Source of the DNA: Bettongia penicillata ogilbyi
Lineage: Eukaryota > Chordata > Mammalia > Diprotodontia > Potoroidae
NCBI GenBank assembly: GCA_023548195.1
Contig: JAJHZJ010000082.1
Location: 1,270,001 to 1,334,000, forward strand
DNA: 64,000 nucleotides
Direction: 5' to 3'
Of the stretch, positions 31,955-43,690 are shown piece by piece. The first letter of the stretch is position 1. Every line of letters starts with the position of its first letter. The translations under genes were made by a program, and so were the position numbers. The notes beneath the pieces were generated by a model. The model saw only the letters and a list, made by a program, of their open reading frames with translations, was not told the DNA's origin and ran no database searches.

Positions 31955-32379
31955 GAAATCACCTTGAGGCTCGCCCTTCATTATCCTGTTTGTCCTGCTC
32001 TGGACGCTATATAGTTTCTCAATGGCCTTCCTAAAATGTGGCACATTTAGCCTGAATATAATATGGTTTGACTAGAGCAGAGGACAGTGGGACTATTGCC
32101 TCCCTATTTTGTTAGCTACACATTTCGAAGCCTAAGTGACTGGTTTTGCTTGCTTATCTTACCAAATTAATATTGAATTGGCTTAGATTGAACCCTTTGT
32201 CCATTAAGACCCCTGGAAGTTTTGCAGATAAAAGCTATTGTATAGCAACGCCTCTCCCATTTTGTAGTTGTAAAGTCCTTTCCCCTGCTCTTAACCTAAG
32301 TATAATACTTTACACTTATTAAATTTTATCTTATGAGATTCAGGTGATTGTTCTTGCTTGCCAAGATATTAACAAAATT

Positions 32380-32555
32380 AGTGCTAGAATGGATCTTAAA
32401 GCATTTCTTGTTCAACCTCAGTGTGTATGGACACCAGTCAGATGACTTGCTCAAGGTTGCACAGGTAGCAAGCAGCAGGATCTGAATCTGGATCTGAACT
32501 CAGGTACTATTGCTTCAAGCCATCAATGCTCTTTTCTACTGTACTATGTTTTGGG
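32380..32555 (-). mobile_element. MIR/THER1-type SINE in CR1
   Basis: Reverse: gatgacttgctcaaggttgc, acaggtagcaagcagcagg, gatctgaactcaggtactat. Confidence 0.7.
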
Positions 32556-32769
32556 ATTCCAAAACTTTTATTCAGTGTGTTTCAGATGTGATGAGGAAGT
32601 CACCTACACCCTATCCAAATCATTGATAAAAATGTTCAACAGAGCTGTCTAGTACAGTCCTGAATTGCTCGACTGGAGACTGTTTTCCTAGTTGACATCA
32701 GATGGCCACACTTTGAATCTAGCCACCCAACCACTTCAGTTTGGAATCTACCTAATTGTTCTATTGCTT

Positions 32770-32990
32770 AGTCAGGTCAACAAGCATGTAATATATTAAG
32801 CACCTATATGTGCTAGTTACTGTGCTCAGGGCTGGGGATAAAAAAAGGCAAAATACAGTCTCTGATCTTAAGAAGCTCACAGTTCAATGGGGGAGAGAAT
32901 ATGCAAACAACTAGATACAAACAAGATAAATACAGGACACATTAGAGATAATCAAGAGAGGAAAGGCACTAGCATTAAAGAGGATTGAGA
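32770..32990 (-). mobile_element. L2 3' fragment in CR1
   Basis: gtcaacaagcatgtaatata, aagaagctcacagttcaatg, tgcaaacaactagatacaaa, gaaaggcactagcattaaag. Confidence 0.8.
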
Positions 32991-33359
32991 GGCCCCTCTC
33001 CATATTTCCAAAATAATAGAAGAAATTTTGTCAAATGCTTTGCTAAAAATTAAGCTAAACTACATCTGCAAAATTCTCTTGATCTACTATTTGATAACTC
33101 TGTCAAAAAAGAAAATAAGATTAGTGTATCATGACTTGTCCTTGACAGAACCAAGCTGGGATCTTTGTTATCTCTGCTTGCTTTTCTAAATGTTCACCAA
33201 GCATCCTTTTTTATAACATATCTTCATGAACTGAAATGAAGCTTATTAACCTACAGTTTGCAGATTCCATTTTCTTTTTTTATTTGAAAATCAGGACATT
33301 TCCCCTTCCACAGCCTGTCTCTTGGTGCCTCTCCTATTCACCAATATCTTTTAAAGATT

Positions 33360-33530
33360 CTGTCAGGAAAGATACTGGATTTGGAGTCAGAGGATCTAGC
33401 TCTATCATTTGCTCCCCATGTAAGCAAGTCAATCAACACTGCCCCCATCCCACCCAGATCTCAGTACCTTCATCTGTAAAATGATGTTTTGATGGTCTCT
33501 AAGGTCCATCTAGCTCTAGATGTACAGAAT
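33360..33530 (+). mobile_element. MIR-type SINE
   Basis: gtcaggaaagatactggatt, tggagtcagaggatctagct, accttcatctgtaaaatgat, ctaaggtccatctagctcta. The mid-section is altered. Confidence 0.65.
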
Positions 33531-34337
33531 AATGAAACATCAACCAGTCACAATCAAGGGCAAGTTTATCTACACCATCTTGAATCCATGAGTACCTGGG
33601 TAGCTAAGTGCTCTCTTATCTTCGATATCAACTCTGTTATTCATTTCCCTCATCTTTTCCAGTGCAAAGGTCATTCTCCTTGGAGAAGGAGGAAGATACA
33701 AAAGGATATGAAGAATATTACCTTCTCTCTGTTGTCAGCTACCATCAACCTATCCACCTAAAACAGGCAGTTGTAGCCTTTATTTCATCCCCCTTTCCCA
33801 CAAATAGCTAAAAAAGCCTCAGACCCTTTGAAAAATTGTCCTTAACTTTCTTCAGCTACTTTGTCTCATTTTGAGATTTAGTGTTCCTGATGATTTTTAG
33901 AGAGGTGAATTCTGCTTTATGAAAACCTAGCACACAGATATCTGTGTTTGTGGCATTTTAACAAGGATGGATTTGGGATTTCCTTGGAACAGGTGCTCTT
34001 TCTACCAATGTGGATATGAACCCCTCCTTCCCTTCTAAGCTTTCATGGTTCTCATTCATGTATTCCGTGGGTCTCCCATGAAAGATCTATACTGATTCTC
34101 TTTTGACATCTTAGAAGATATAAGTATGGCTTGGGCTGTATATTAGTTGCTCTAATTCTATACCTAAAACATGACTAGTCTACCACCTTTCCCAATAATA
34201 CATGTCCTTGATAACTATATTTATGTCACATCTCTCACTTAATTCATCGTAAGCAATGTCCTGTGATTGATGTATATTCTCCAGGTGTCATTTATTTGCT
34301 CTTAGGTACACAATTTTGATTTTCTGAGTCACCAGAA
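33531..34337. other. Unassigned stretch
   Basis: May hold further 5' CR1 sequence continuing from 33335, but I cannot align it with confidence. The 90-codon plus-strand frame at 33489-33761 is unremarkable. Confidence 0.3.
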
Positions 34338-34530
34338 GAGGTGGCAGCATGGCACAATGGAAAGAAGACTGTCGAGTTAGAAGACCTGAGTTCAAATCTT
34401 GCCTCTGACATTCACCTGTGTGATTGCTGGAAAGTCACACAATCTGACTTGTCTTCAATTTCCTCATCTGTAAAATGATGGGGTTGGAGTTCATGACCTC
34501 TGATGTTCCTTCCAACTCTAGATCTATGAA
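34338..34530 (+). mobile_element. MIR-type SINE
   Basis: gcagcatggcacaatggaaa, agaagacctgagttcaaatc, caatttcctcatctgtaaaa, gttccttccaactctagatc. Confidence 0.85.
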
Positions 34531-35184
34531 CCCAAAAATATTCATATTAAAGAGATGGGCTTTTGCAGCTTCAAGCAGTTTAAGGTTACTGAAATCACTG
34601 AACAATTTTCCAGTTGAAATCTAGCTAGATTGCTTTCTACTTTGATTTAATTTTGTAAGAGTGAGCTGGGAATTATTATCCCTACGCAGTGACCAAAGGG
34701 TAATTTGTTCATCAGGATGTTGTAGTCTGTGAAATATGTTTTTATCCACTTTGTTTTTCTGATATAGATGTTTGCATGGGTCTTTTTTCCCCTCACATCA
34801 CCATGAACATCCTCGAGGAGTCTCTGTATTGTATACGTTAAGAGGGTGTGGTGCTATTAGTACGTCATCTTCAAAGAGCTACAGGTCATCAGCAGAAATT
34901 CCTTTTGTTGGACTATGTATAGGACCCCTTCCACAACACTGGTAAGCACAGTAAATGACCATATTTCTCTATTTTTTTCTTCCTGTGATGTCACTACTCA
35001 CATAAAAATGACAATATTTTTTTTTAAACACTGGTTTGTTAATTATGCCTTTTGGTGTTATCTGAAGAAAGAGAAAGACATATAGAATGGCGATGATTAA
35101 TCTTCTCAGTCCTTGCAGGAAATATTGGCTATTTTTCTCCCTCCTTCTCCTCCAAATACCTGATAGCATTGTTATTTTAACTTT
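34531..35184. other. Unassigned stretch
   Basis: No repeat recognised with confidence. Around 34790-34920 the text is faintly LINE-like but cannot be placed. Confidence 0.3.
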
Positions 35185-35793
35185 TTTCCGGCAACATGAA
35201 TGAAGTGACTTGAGGAGTTAAATTTATTTTAGTGGCAATAGGGATCCAGTGGAGTTCATCGAATAGGGAAGTAACATGGTCAGATTGAAGGTTACAGAGC
35301 ATCACTTTGGCAGCTGTGTGGATGATAGATGAAAGTGAGGAGAGAATTGAAGCAGGGAGACCAATCAAGAGATCATTGCAACAGTCTAGGCAAGAAGTAA
35401 TGAGGGTTTGTACTGAGATAGTGGTTGTGTTTAGTAGAGAGAAGTGGTAAAATATGAGTGATAAAGTATAGGTAGAGGTGCAAGTTGAGGCACTAGTTGG
35501 ACATATGGGGTGAGGAAAGGTGGAGGAATCAAGGACAATGCTGAAGTTCTGAACTTGAGAGACTAGAAGAATGGTGTTATCTTCAACAAAAATAGGAAAA
35601 TTTTGTAAAGGGATAGGTTTGAAAGGAAAGAAAATGAGTTCGGTTTTGAATATGTTAAGTTTGAGATGTCTCTGGAACATCTAGTTTGAAATGTCTAATA
35701 GGCAGTTGATGATGTGGGACTGAAACTCAGGAGACAAATCTGTGAGGCATCAGCATAGAGATGATAATTAAACCCATGGGAGCTACTGAAATT

Positions 35794-35872
<79 letters not shown>

Positions 35873-35945
35873 AGACAGAGCAGGGAAAAGGGCCCAGGAC
35901 AGGGCCTTGGGGAATGCTCACAATTAAAGGGAATGATACGGATAA
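35185..35945 (-). mobile_element. L2-type LINE with a 167-codon reading-frame remnant
   Basis: The complement of 35680-35177 stays open for 167 codons and reads TSCLDCCNDLLIGLPASILS and IHTAAKVMLCNLQSDHVTSL, features of the C-terminal end of L2 reverse transcriptase. The catalytic YADD block is not in the fragment. The plus-strand text continues past a GA tract (agggcccaggacagggcctt) to about 35945. Dead, 5'- and 3'-truncated. Confidence 0.88.
35797..35868. repeat. (GA)36 microsatellite inside L2
   Basis: Pure GA for 72 bp, located at the purine-rich segment of L2 that normally reads gagagag-like text before agggcccagg. Confidence 0.97.
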
Positions 35946-35989
35946 TACATTACTGCGTCAAAGAACATTTTTGTAACTCTTATTGTATA

Positions 35990-36165
35990 ATTCCACATTA
36001 TTTTTCAAAAGGATTGCAAAAATTTCATCACACCAATTTTTTCATAGCTGTGACAGCATTTTTTTTTCACCTTTTAACTATCTTTTCAAGTTTGATGAAT
36101 GAAAGGTGATATGTCAGATTTAAAACTTATTTGCATTGCTGATTATTGATGCCAAACTAAATTTT
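35990..36165 (-). mobile_element. Older L1 fragment
   Basis: tccacattatttttcaaaag, gattgcaaaaatttcatcac, aaaggtgatatgtcagattt and ttgcattgctgattattgat parallel the ORF2 C-terminal stretch of the other L1 copies, but from an older, more diverged family. Confidence 0.5.
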
Positions 36166-36238
36166 TCAAAATGTTTTTCACCACCCTCTCTACTTTTGCC
36201 CTACTTGACTTTTGCCTTCAAGTTGTCAAGTTTCCAGG

Positions 36239-36243
36239 TACAC

Positions 36244-36287
<44 letters not shown>

Positions 36288-36318
36288 ACAGACACACACA
36301 CACATATACACACACACT
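36239..36318. repeat. (CA)n microsatellite
   Basis: Interrupted CA repeats over about 80 bp. His/Thr-rich open frames across it are artefacts. Confidence 0.95.
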
Positions 36319-36547
36319 ACTGTGGCTTGGAAGATCTAGCCAAATATTTCACAGACCTCTATTCTTCTGTCCTCAGTCATGGATGTCGTTGCATATGTTG
36401 CAATGATTAGTGGTATTTATTTACTTATGCTCATCATTAGTATTACTAGGTGAGATGATCCCATGCTTCTTTTGACCTTTGAGTGCATGATGAAATTGAC
36501 TCAGTCTTTTGTTTGCTTGTGTAAGCTCTCCTGTCTGTGAGCTCTCC

Positions 36548-36767
36548 TTTAATTTAACTTGGAGTCAGGAAGACCTGAGTTCAAATCTAACCTCAGACAC
36601 TTACTAGCTGTGTGACCCTAGGCAATTTCTTAATCCTGTTTGCCCTAGTTTCCTCATCTGTAAAATGAACTAGTGAAGAAAATGGAAAACCACCTCAGTG
36701 TATTTGTCAAGAAAATTCCAAATGGGGTCTCAAAAAATTGGACATGACTGAAGCAACTGAACAACAA
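36548..36767 (+). mobile_element. WALLSI-like marsupial SINE
   Basis: gagtcaggaagacctgagtt, agctgtgtgaccctaggcaa, aatggaaaaccacctcagtg, aagaaaattccaaatggggt, ending aactgaacaacaag. Confidence 0.88.
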
Positions 36768-36799
36768 GTTTTCTGGTTTCACTTATAGTGATAATGTCA

Positions 36800-36915
36800 A
36801 CAGTAGAAAGAACACTGGATTTGGAGTCAGAAGACTTGTATTTGAATCCTCTGCTAGATATCATGTGTGTGACCTAGTCACTTAACCTGTCTATTCAGGT
36901 CTATTCAGAATCGAA
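36800..36915 (+). mobile_element. MIR-type SINE, 5' part
   Basis: aacactggatttggagtcag, catgtgtgtgacctagtcac, ttaacctgtctattcag. Confidence 0.7.
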
Positions 36916-37452
36916 TTCCATTTCCAAGTCTGTGATTTCAAATTTTAGTTCGTTTCATCTAATAGGATTGAATGTGGTGGTGGCTGGGCAAAGATTCTAC
37001 ATTAAGAGTATTACAAGTAAGTTATTGTTTGTAGACAACACCAAGAATGGTGTTTTCTAGCACTTTCTCTTTCATTTTCTACCTTTTTCCACCATATTGT
37101 GGGAATGGGAAAGGTACCATTCAGGACTGTGGGAACAGGAGAGGGCTGCAAAAGAGTTTATCCATTTGATAGAGTTCCATAGTTGAAAAAATAATTTGTT
37201 ACCTGGTGGCCAACATTCTTTTATTCCTCTGCCAGGTGGAAAACCTTTCCTTCCATATATCCTACAAGTAGATCTTTCTGGATTTAGGGAATACATTTGT
37301 TAAATGAAAGATATAACATGATGCCATATGACCCAAATATTGGGGGGTTAAGGGTTACAAAGAAAAGATACGCAGAATCTTTTAAGCCAAGGGCACATTT
37401 TATTGTAGAGAATCTAATAAACTCATTTGCTTTCTACTTAGACCTCCCAAAA
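36916..37452. other. Single-copy-looking stretch
   Basis: No repeat recognised. Confidence 0.35.
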
Positions 37453-37645
37453 CAGAGAGCAGAGCACTGGGCCTGGAGTCAGGAAGATGTGAATTTAAAT
37501 CCATCTTCACACACTCGCCAGCTGTATTACCCTAGGCAAGTTACTTAACTCAAATGATAAAATATTTGTAAGCAATGCTTAGCACAGTGCCTGGCACATA
37601 GAAACAAATATCACACAAATGCTCCTTCCCTTCCTTTTCCCCTTC
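37453..37645 (+). mobile_element. MIR-type SINE with internal deletion
   Basis: agcactgggcctggagtcag, agctgtattaccctaggcaa, then directly aaatgataaaatatttgtaa and cttagcacagtgcctggcac. The segment carrying tcagtttcctcatctg is lost. Confidence 0.8.
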
Positions 37646-38999
37646 TAATCAGGTTGAGCCTTCCAAAATGTATCCATTCTACTGTTCCCATGATGTCCCA
37701 CCTCCAACTCTATCTCAGCTCTCTCCTAAACTTGGGAAGGTTGCATGCAGCATTATGAGCATCCTTGAGAAAGGAGTCAGGGCTTTGGAAGCATATTTTC
37801 CATTTTAATGAAGGAAGCTTCTTTCCCTGTAGGCTGATGTCTTTCCAGCTTCAATTAATCTTATTTGGCCCCTGGGACCTGTGGCACTTTGCTGATTTTC
37901 AAGATTTGTTTCATTTTTTTCCTTTTCATTAGAAAGAAAGCCTAGTGTCAATGTATGCTAATGCAGGGGTACCACCTAGGGCTTCCACAGCATCTAATTG
38001 CCATAGAAAGAGGGTGTGTTCACACAAATACACAGCTGCAGCCTTCTTTCCTCTCAGTGATAGTGTCCAGGGTTCTTTGCAATCACAATTTATGTAGTCC
38101 AGAATTAATAAAACAGTAGAAATTCTTGGCTATCTCTTTCCATAGGTAACACAGACATTCCAGTTGCGCCAAACAACTCTCCCAGGAAGGTGCAGAGAAA
38201 CATTGACATGGACATCAGGAAATCTGGACTTCTCAAGACACTGTAGACATTTCCATAGGGGAATCTGCATCTATTTCCCTTGTGCTCAACTCACTTATAT
38301 TTGTACCTATTGCCTACCAATAACTACATCTGATTTTTCTCTTTCTATTGTTGGATATCCTATGATATTCCTGGCCAACTATCCTCACCCCCAAAGGGTG
38401 TAATTGCCCGATAGGTACATCTGTTACTATTGATAGCCTTCACTAGGCAAATTTACCCCTGATAGAATCAACTTTTTTTTGGGGGGGAGGAGGAGTTAGA
38501 AGTTAGAATGGTGGTGGTCCATAGGATAGCATAATCCTATGTGTGATGATGGGATGGGCACATGACAGCATAGAAGACAGTGACGTAGTCATATCAGGAG
38601 GGCACAGCAATTCCTTCAGATAATTCTACTCCCTAGATCTTTGGGGATTTGGTGGGGCCAGGAAGTTGAACCTGGAGGAAGGGCACTATAGCTATGGGTA
38701 CAGCTGTATCATTTTTTTTCAAAGGATCATGAAAAATCTGAGGTCACTGAAAGGAGTTCATTCCCTCTCTCCTTCCCCCATCCATGTTGGCTCCCAGAGA
38801 CAAAGTCACATTCTTCCCGTGCTAGCTACAGCTCTGACCATTGGTGCTATCTTTTGATATGTGTGCCAACATGCTACTTACTACACTGATTGACCTTATA
38901 GTGTGTCCCTGGCTCTGAGGCTGCTACCCAAGCAAATAAACAGGTGATCATGTCTAATAGTTCAGATGAAGTTTGACATTTGCTCTCTGTTTTTCACTC
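37646..38999. other. Longest repeat-poor stretch
   Basis: About 1.35 kb without a recognised repeat. 37790-38050 (caattaatcttatttggccc, tgtatgctaatgcaggggta) has the look of noncoding conserved sequence, which is untested. Short frames at 38164-38403 and 38666-38857 have no motif. Confidence 0.3.
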
Positions 39000-39100
39000 A
39001 TAGATTCACTAGGCATTTGTTGAGTGCCCAGTGCTCATAGAGTGCTATATTTGACCATATAGAGAGAATTTAGAGAAACTTCTAGTCTGGTTGAGAGAAC
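39000..39100 (-). mobile_element. L2 3' fragment
   Basis: gattcactaggcatttgttg, agtgcccagtgctcatagag, aaacttctagtctgg. Confidence 0.5.
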
Positions 39101-39476
39101 TTAAATACATGACAACAAATCATTTTTCTAGATGATACTTTTGGAATATGGGAAGACATAGAGTGTGATGTTCTTTACTGACTGCTGATCATTAATTGCA
39201 TTGCTAGGCAGACAAGTCAGCCTACCTAAAGCAACAAGACACCCAGAGTGGGAGGCAGGAGATAGCATGGATCAATCAAACAATAATGCTGTCACTTCAG
39301 TTATCATCTCCCCTCAAACCCTAATGAAATTTCAGGACCCTGAACTTGAGTCTTGGGAATATCAGTGCCTCCCAGACCATGGGAAATGTTTCCAGCTCAA
39401 ACAGTAGATCCATCATTGAGAGAAAAAACCACATTGTAGAAAGGGTATATTTATCACCACTACCTTCCTCCCCCTC
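39101..39476. other. Single-copy-looking stretch
   Basis: No repeat recognised. Confidence 0.3.
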
Positions 39477-39498
39477 TTACTACTACTACTACTACTAT

Positions 39499-39540
<42 letters not shown>

Positions 39541-39558
39541 CACTACTACTATTACTAC
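39477..39558. repeat. (TAC)n trinucleotide tract
   Basis: About 27 units with a few TAT and CAC interruptions. The poly-tyrosine frame across it is an artefact. Confidence 0.96.
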
Positions 39559-39679
39559 CCAATTGTCCAAGAGCATTAAAAGTAACAGCACCCTTTACAC
39601 CACCAATCTTACATCCTGCCTAGCCCTCACGATCACTGACCTGGGAAGCAATCAGGAATATAATGGTAAGTGTTTAACT

Positions 39680-39850
39680 GAGGTAGGGGAAGGTGATGTA
39701 TGTACAACCTTTTAAGTTTAATCTGCTTTATTCACATTTTCTTAAGTCTAGACAATCAACAAAATAGTAAATCAAGCCTTAATTTGTTGTGCTTGCCAAC
39801 TCCTGAGGTACAAAGACTCATAGTGAAAATTTAATAACCCCAGCAATTAG
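39680..39850 (-). repeat. Copy 3 of the three-copy ancient repeat
   Basis: Reverse orientation: aaccttttaagtttaatctg, ttcttaagtctagacaatca, acaaaatagtaaatcaagcc, tgaaaatttaataacccc. Confidence 0.65.
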
Positions 39851-40314
39851 AGCTGGCTGTAGCACACACCTGGGAGCAACACAGAAGCAAGGTCCCCTGA
39901 GATTGAGATAGAGGCAGCATATTTCAGGGAAGTTAAACCACTGACATTACCTTATCCACCACTTTCCCTCAGATCCCTATAGACATATCTTAAAGAACCT
40001 TAACCCAAGGAATAGCAGAACCCCTTAGACCATTGGCTCTACTTCCTGTCAGCCTCTTTAGTCATCAGGGAAACAAACCCTGTGGAGATACAACCCTTCC
40101 CCTGCTTCTGTGTGTTTGGTAGCCCCTTCTTTCTCAGCAGCTACAGCTGCTGGAGGACCCAGAACAAAAAGGTTCTTACCACTCAAGTCTGGTGCCATTA
40201 AAGGTTCACCAACTGGATATGATCATACAAGTAGAAATGAGATTAAACAAGAGATGCATTGCCATCTGCTGCTGTACCCTACGGATCACCAGATCTTGCC
40301 ATCCAACTTACAGC
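39851..40314. other. Unassigned stretch
   Basis: No repeat recognised with confidence. An 81-codon frame at 40110-40355 runs into the L2 piece that follows. Confidence 0.3.
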
Positions 40315-40475
40315 TAAAACCTCTTCCATGTGTTTTCTCCTTCATTAGAATGTAAGCTTTTCAGAATGGGGACAGATTTACTTTCCTTTTTGTATCCCTA
40401 ACACTTAGCACAGTGCCTTGCACATAGTTCTTAATTAATGCTTTTTCGTTCATTTATGCATTCATTCACTTGGAA
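40315..40475 (+). mobile_element. L2 3' end
   Basis: ttagaatgtaagcttttcag, tttgtatccctaacacttag, cacagtgccttgcacatagt, ttcattcact. Close to the canonical L2 end. Confidence 0.75.
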
Positions 40476-40571
40476 AATTTAGGTTTAGATCCTAGCTATC
40501 CTAATTACTACTTACCTTGCACTTACCTAGGGGTAATCTCTTTACTTCTTTTGAGTGATCCCTTACTTTTG

Positions 40572-40822
40572 CCATTTATAATAATAATCAAAGTTAATAT
40601 TTATTTATATAACATTTTGCAAATCCATCTCTTTTGATCTTTATTATGCTAAAGGTGTTATTTATAATACCCATTTTACAGAAGAGGAAACAGGCACAGA
40701 GAGGTTATATGAATTACCCAGGGTTACACAGCTAGTAAGCATCTAATGAGGGATTTGATCTTAGGTTTTCCTGATTCCAGAGTAAGCCCTCTATCCCTGG
40801 TACCACCTAGTTGCCTCAAGGC
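40572..40822 (-). mobile_element. MIR-type SINE, full length
   Basis: Reverse: ataataatcaaagttaatat, tacccattttacagaagagg, agggttacacagctagtaag, accacctagttgcctc. Confidence 0.85.
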
Positions 40823-40843
40823 TATGAAACAGACTATTTTTTC

Positions 40844-42533
40844 TTTCCTTTTTTTTAAAATTTATTTTTAGTTTACAACATTCAGCTACATAAACTTTTG
40901 AGTTCCAAATTTTCTCCTCCTCCTTCCCTTCCCCCCTCCTCAAGATAGCATGCAATCTGATAGAGGCTCTATATATACATTTAAATTAGACATATTTTCA
41001 CATTAGTCATGTTGCAAAGAAGAGTCATAACCAACGAAATGAACCACAAGAAAGAAGAAACAAAACAAAGCAAACAAAAAAAGAGAGAGAGCAAATAGTA
41101 TACTTCAATCTGCATTCAGACACTGTAATTCTTTCTCTAGATAGCATTTTCCATCATGAGTCCTTTGAAGTTGTCTTAGAGCCTTTCCTTGTTGAGAAGA
41201 ACCAAGTCTATCAAAGTTAGTCATTACACAATGTGTACAATGTTCTCCTGGTTCTGCTCCCCTCACTTAGCAACAGTTCATGTAAGTCTTTCCAGGTTTT
41301 TCTGAAGTCCACCTGCTCATCATTTCTTATAGCACAATAGTATTCCATTATATTTGCATGCCACAACTCATTCAGCCATTTCCCAATTGATGGGTATCAC
41401 CTCAATTTCTAGTTCCTTGCCACCACAAAAAGAGGCGCTATAAATATTTTTTGTACAAATGGGTTTCTTTCCCATTTATGTGATCTTTTTGGGATACAGC
41501 CCTAGAAATGGTATTGAAGGGTCAAAAGGGTATGCACATTTTTATAGCTCTTTGACCATAGTTCCGAATTGCTCTCCAAAATAGTTGGTTTAGTTTACAA
41601 CTCTATTAATGATGCATTAGTGCTCTAATTTTCCCACATCTCCAGTATTTATAATTTTCCTGTTTTGTCATGTTAGCTGATCTGACAGGTGTGATGTGGT
41701 ACTTCAGAGTTGTTTTGATTTGTATTTCTCAAATCAATAGTGATTTAGAGCATTTTTTTTATATGACTATAGATATCTTTAGTTTCTTCCTCTGAAAACT
41801 GCCTGTTGATATCCTTGACCATTTATCAATTGGGGAATGACTTATATTCTTATAAATTTGACTCAATTCTCTATACGTTTTAGAAATGAACCCTTCATCA
41901 GAGACACTGGTTGTGAAAATTCTTTCCCAGTTTTCTACTTCCCTCCTAATCTTGGTTGCATTGGCTTTTTTTGTGCAAAACCTTTTCAATTTAATGTAAT
42001 CAAAATTATCCATTTTGCATTTCATAATTTTATCTTTTGTTTGATCATAAATTCTTCCATTCTCTATAAATCTGACAGGTAAACTATTCTTTGCTCTCCC
42101 AGTTTGCTTATAGTATCAGCCTTTATATCTAAATTGTGTACCCAGTTGGAATTTATTTTGGTACATGGGGTAATATGTTGGTCTATGCCCAGTTTCTGCC
42201 ATACTATTTTCCAGTTTTCCCAGCAGTTTTTGTCAAACAATGAGTTCTTATTCTAGAAGCTGGGGTCTTTGGGTTTATCAAACAATAGACTGCTATAGTC
42301 ATTGACCACTGTGTATTGTGTCCTTAATCTATTCCACTGATCCACTACTCTATTTCTTAATCAGTGCCAAGTGGTTTTGATGATTGCTGCTTTATAGTAC
42401 AATTTAAGATTTGTTATGTCAAGGCCACCTTCCTTAGCATTTCTTTTCATTAATTGTCTTGATATTCTAGACTTTTTGTTTGTCCAGATGAATTTTATTA
42501 TTTTTTCTAGCTCAACAAAATGATTTTTGGTAG
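40844..42533 (-). mobile_element. L1 copy, 1.7 kb, ORF2 C-terminal half and 3' UTR
   Basis: Minus-strand L1. Open remnants: 42549-42361 (KFIWTNKKSRISRQ, GGLDITNLKLYYKAA) and 42025-41759 (FDYIKLKRFCTKKANA, SDEGFISKTYRELSQIYKN), motifs of the L1 ORF2 region after the reverse transcriptase. Flanked by acagactattttttc (40829-40843) and acaaactatttttc (42534-42547), a probable target duplication. 5'-truncated with frames broken. Confidence 0.93.
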
Positions 42534-42547
42534 ACAAACTATTTTTC

Positions 42548-43399
42548 ATTTAAATATTGCCCTTGGTTCCCCCTAACCCAAAGAGGCTGGCCCTTGATGA
42601 TCTAGGTAGACACATTTTGATTAGCACCACTAAGAGCTTACTTAGTTAGAATGACTTATCAATGTGTTTCCCATGTATCTTCATGATATATGAGGAGGTA
42701 TATGGGTATATGAGCAAAGCTGATTCCCCATTGTTAAATGATGTGTGTTCCTTATTAAAGGGAATGGCCCTACATGGGTTCAAATGCAGAGAATGTGTTG
42801 TATCAGAGATAACCCAGACTGGTGCCTTAATGAAAGGAGACTGCAGTTTCTAGATAGCAGGATCAATCAAACAGCTCACTTTTTCTAACTTTTATTCAGG
42901 ACCTAATTTAAAAGACTATATATTTTGTGAGAAACATCCAGACTGGAATACTTTTTTTGGGGAATTGAACCTCTAAAGTTTAAAAGGTTTTGTTTAGGCT
43001 TTCTTTTATATTCTAGGTCTTATGCAGATATGGGATTACATCAAAATGGGATTTTCCCAGTATGACTTGGTCTACTGGATGGAAAATTTTTCCAGCTATA
43101 CTCACCAAATGAAATCAAAGACCAGCCTGAAACACTTCATTCTAAAGATCAGTCCTCTATCATAAAGACTCATCCTGATATTAAAAAAGGGGGAGGGGAA
43201 GAGAGGAGGCTACTTCTAACCTCCCAAAACCCCAAATCAAACTAAAACCAAAAACATGGGGTTCTGATCAAAGGAGCATGATTTTCTGGTACTGTCAAGG
43301 TCTAGCTGCAGGTCAGAAAATGTATTCCCTTGCTTCAGGAAGGCTGTGCCTGAATAATTTCAGGCATTTCTTCTGTCTGTAAGGACCTCAAGAGGTAGA
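42548..43399. other. Single-copy-looking stretch
   Basis: No repeat recognised. A 63-codon frame at 42662-42853 has no motif. Confidence 0.35.
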
Positions 43400-43515
43400 G
43401 GACATCGTGGATATAAAGCTGACCTTAGAAACTGAAAAATCTGGATCTAAGTCTGTCTCTGACACATATTGCATGTCCTTGAGCAAATCGCTTAACTTCT
43501 CAATGTCCACAGGAA
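43400..43515 (+). mobile_element. MIR-type SINE, 5' part
   Basis: catcgtggatataaagctga, tctggatctaagtctgtctc, gtccttgagcaaatcgctta. Confidence 0.65.
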
Positions 43516-43537
43516 CTTTGAGATTGTATCTTGCAGA

Positions 43538-43690
43538 GAAGTAATCAAGCATGTACTAAGCACTTGTTGTGTACCTAATACTGTGCCAAACCCTGAGGGT
43601 ACAAAGAAAAGCAAAAAAGAGACCTTGCTTTCAAGGGACTCAGTACAATGGGATCAAAAACATACAAACAACTATGTTCAGAAGGTGGCA
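43538..43690 (-). mobile_element. L2 3' fragment
   Basis: atcaagcatgtactaagcac, aatactgtgccaaaccctga, tgctttcaagggactcagta, catacaaacaactatgttca. Confidence 0.8.

Larger units (their letters stand above)
31955..33335 (-). mobile_element. CR1/L3-type LINE copy with nested insertions
   Basis: Minus-strand CR1/L3: tcctgctctggacgctatat, tccttcctaaaatgtggcac, caaatcattgataaaaatgt, aaattttgtcaaatgctttg, ggatctttgttatctctgct, aacctacagtttgcagattc. The order matches the 54.9 kb copy. A MIR (32380-32555) and an L2 piece (32770-32990) interrupt it, so it is older than both. Confidence 0.8.

Noticed and set aside
35727..35921. Ser-Leu repeat open frame on the minus strand
   Set aside because: Produced by the (GA)36 tract inside L2.
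36136..36410. His/Thr-rich frames
   Set aside because: Produced by the CA microsatellite.
39346..39579. Frame with a long tyrosine run
   Set aside because: Produced by the (TAC)n tract.
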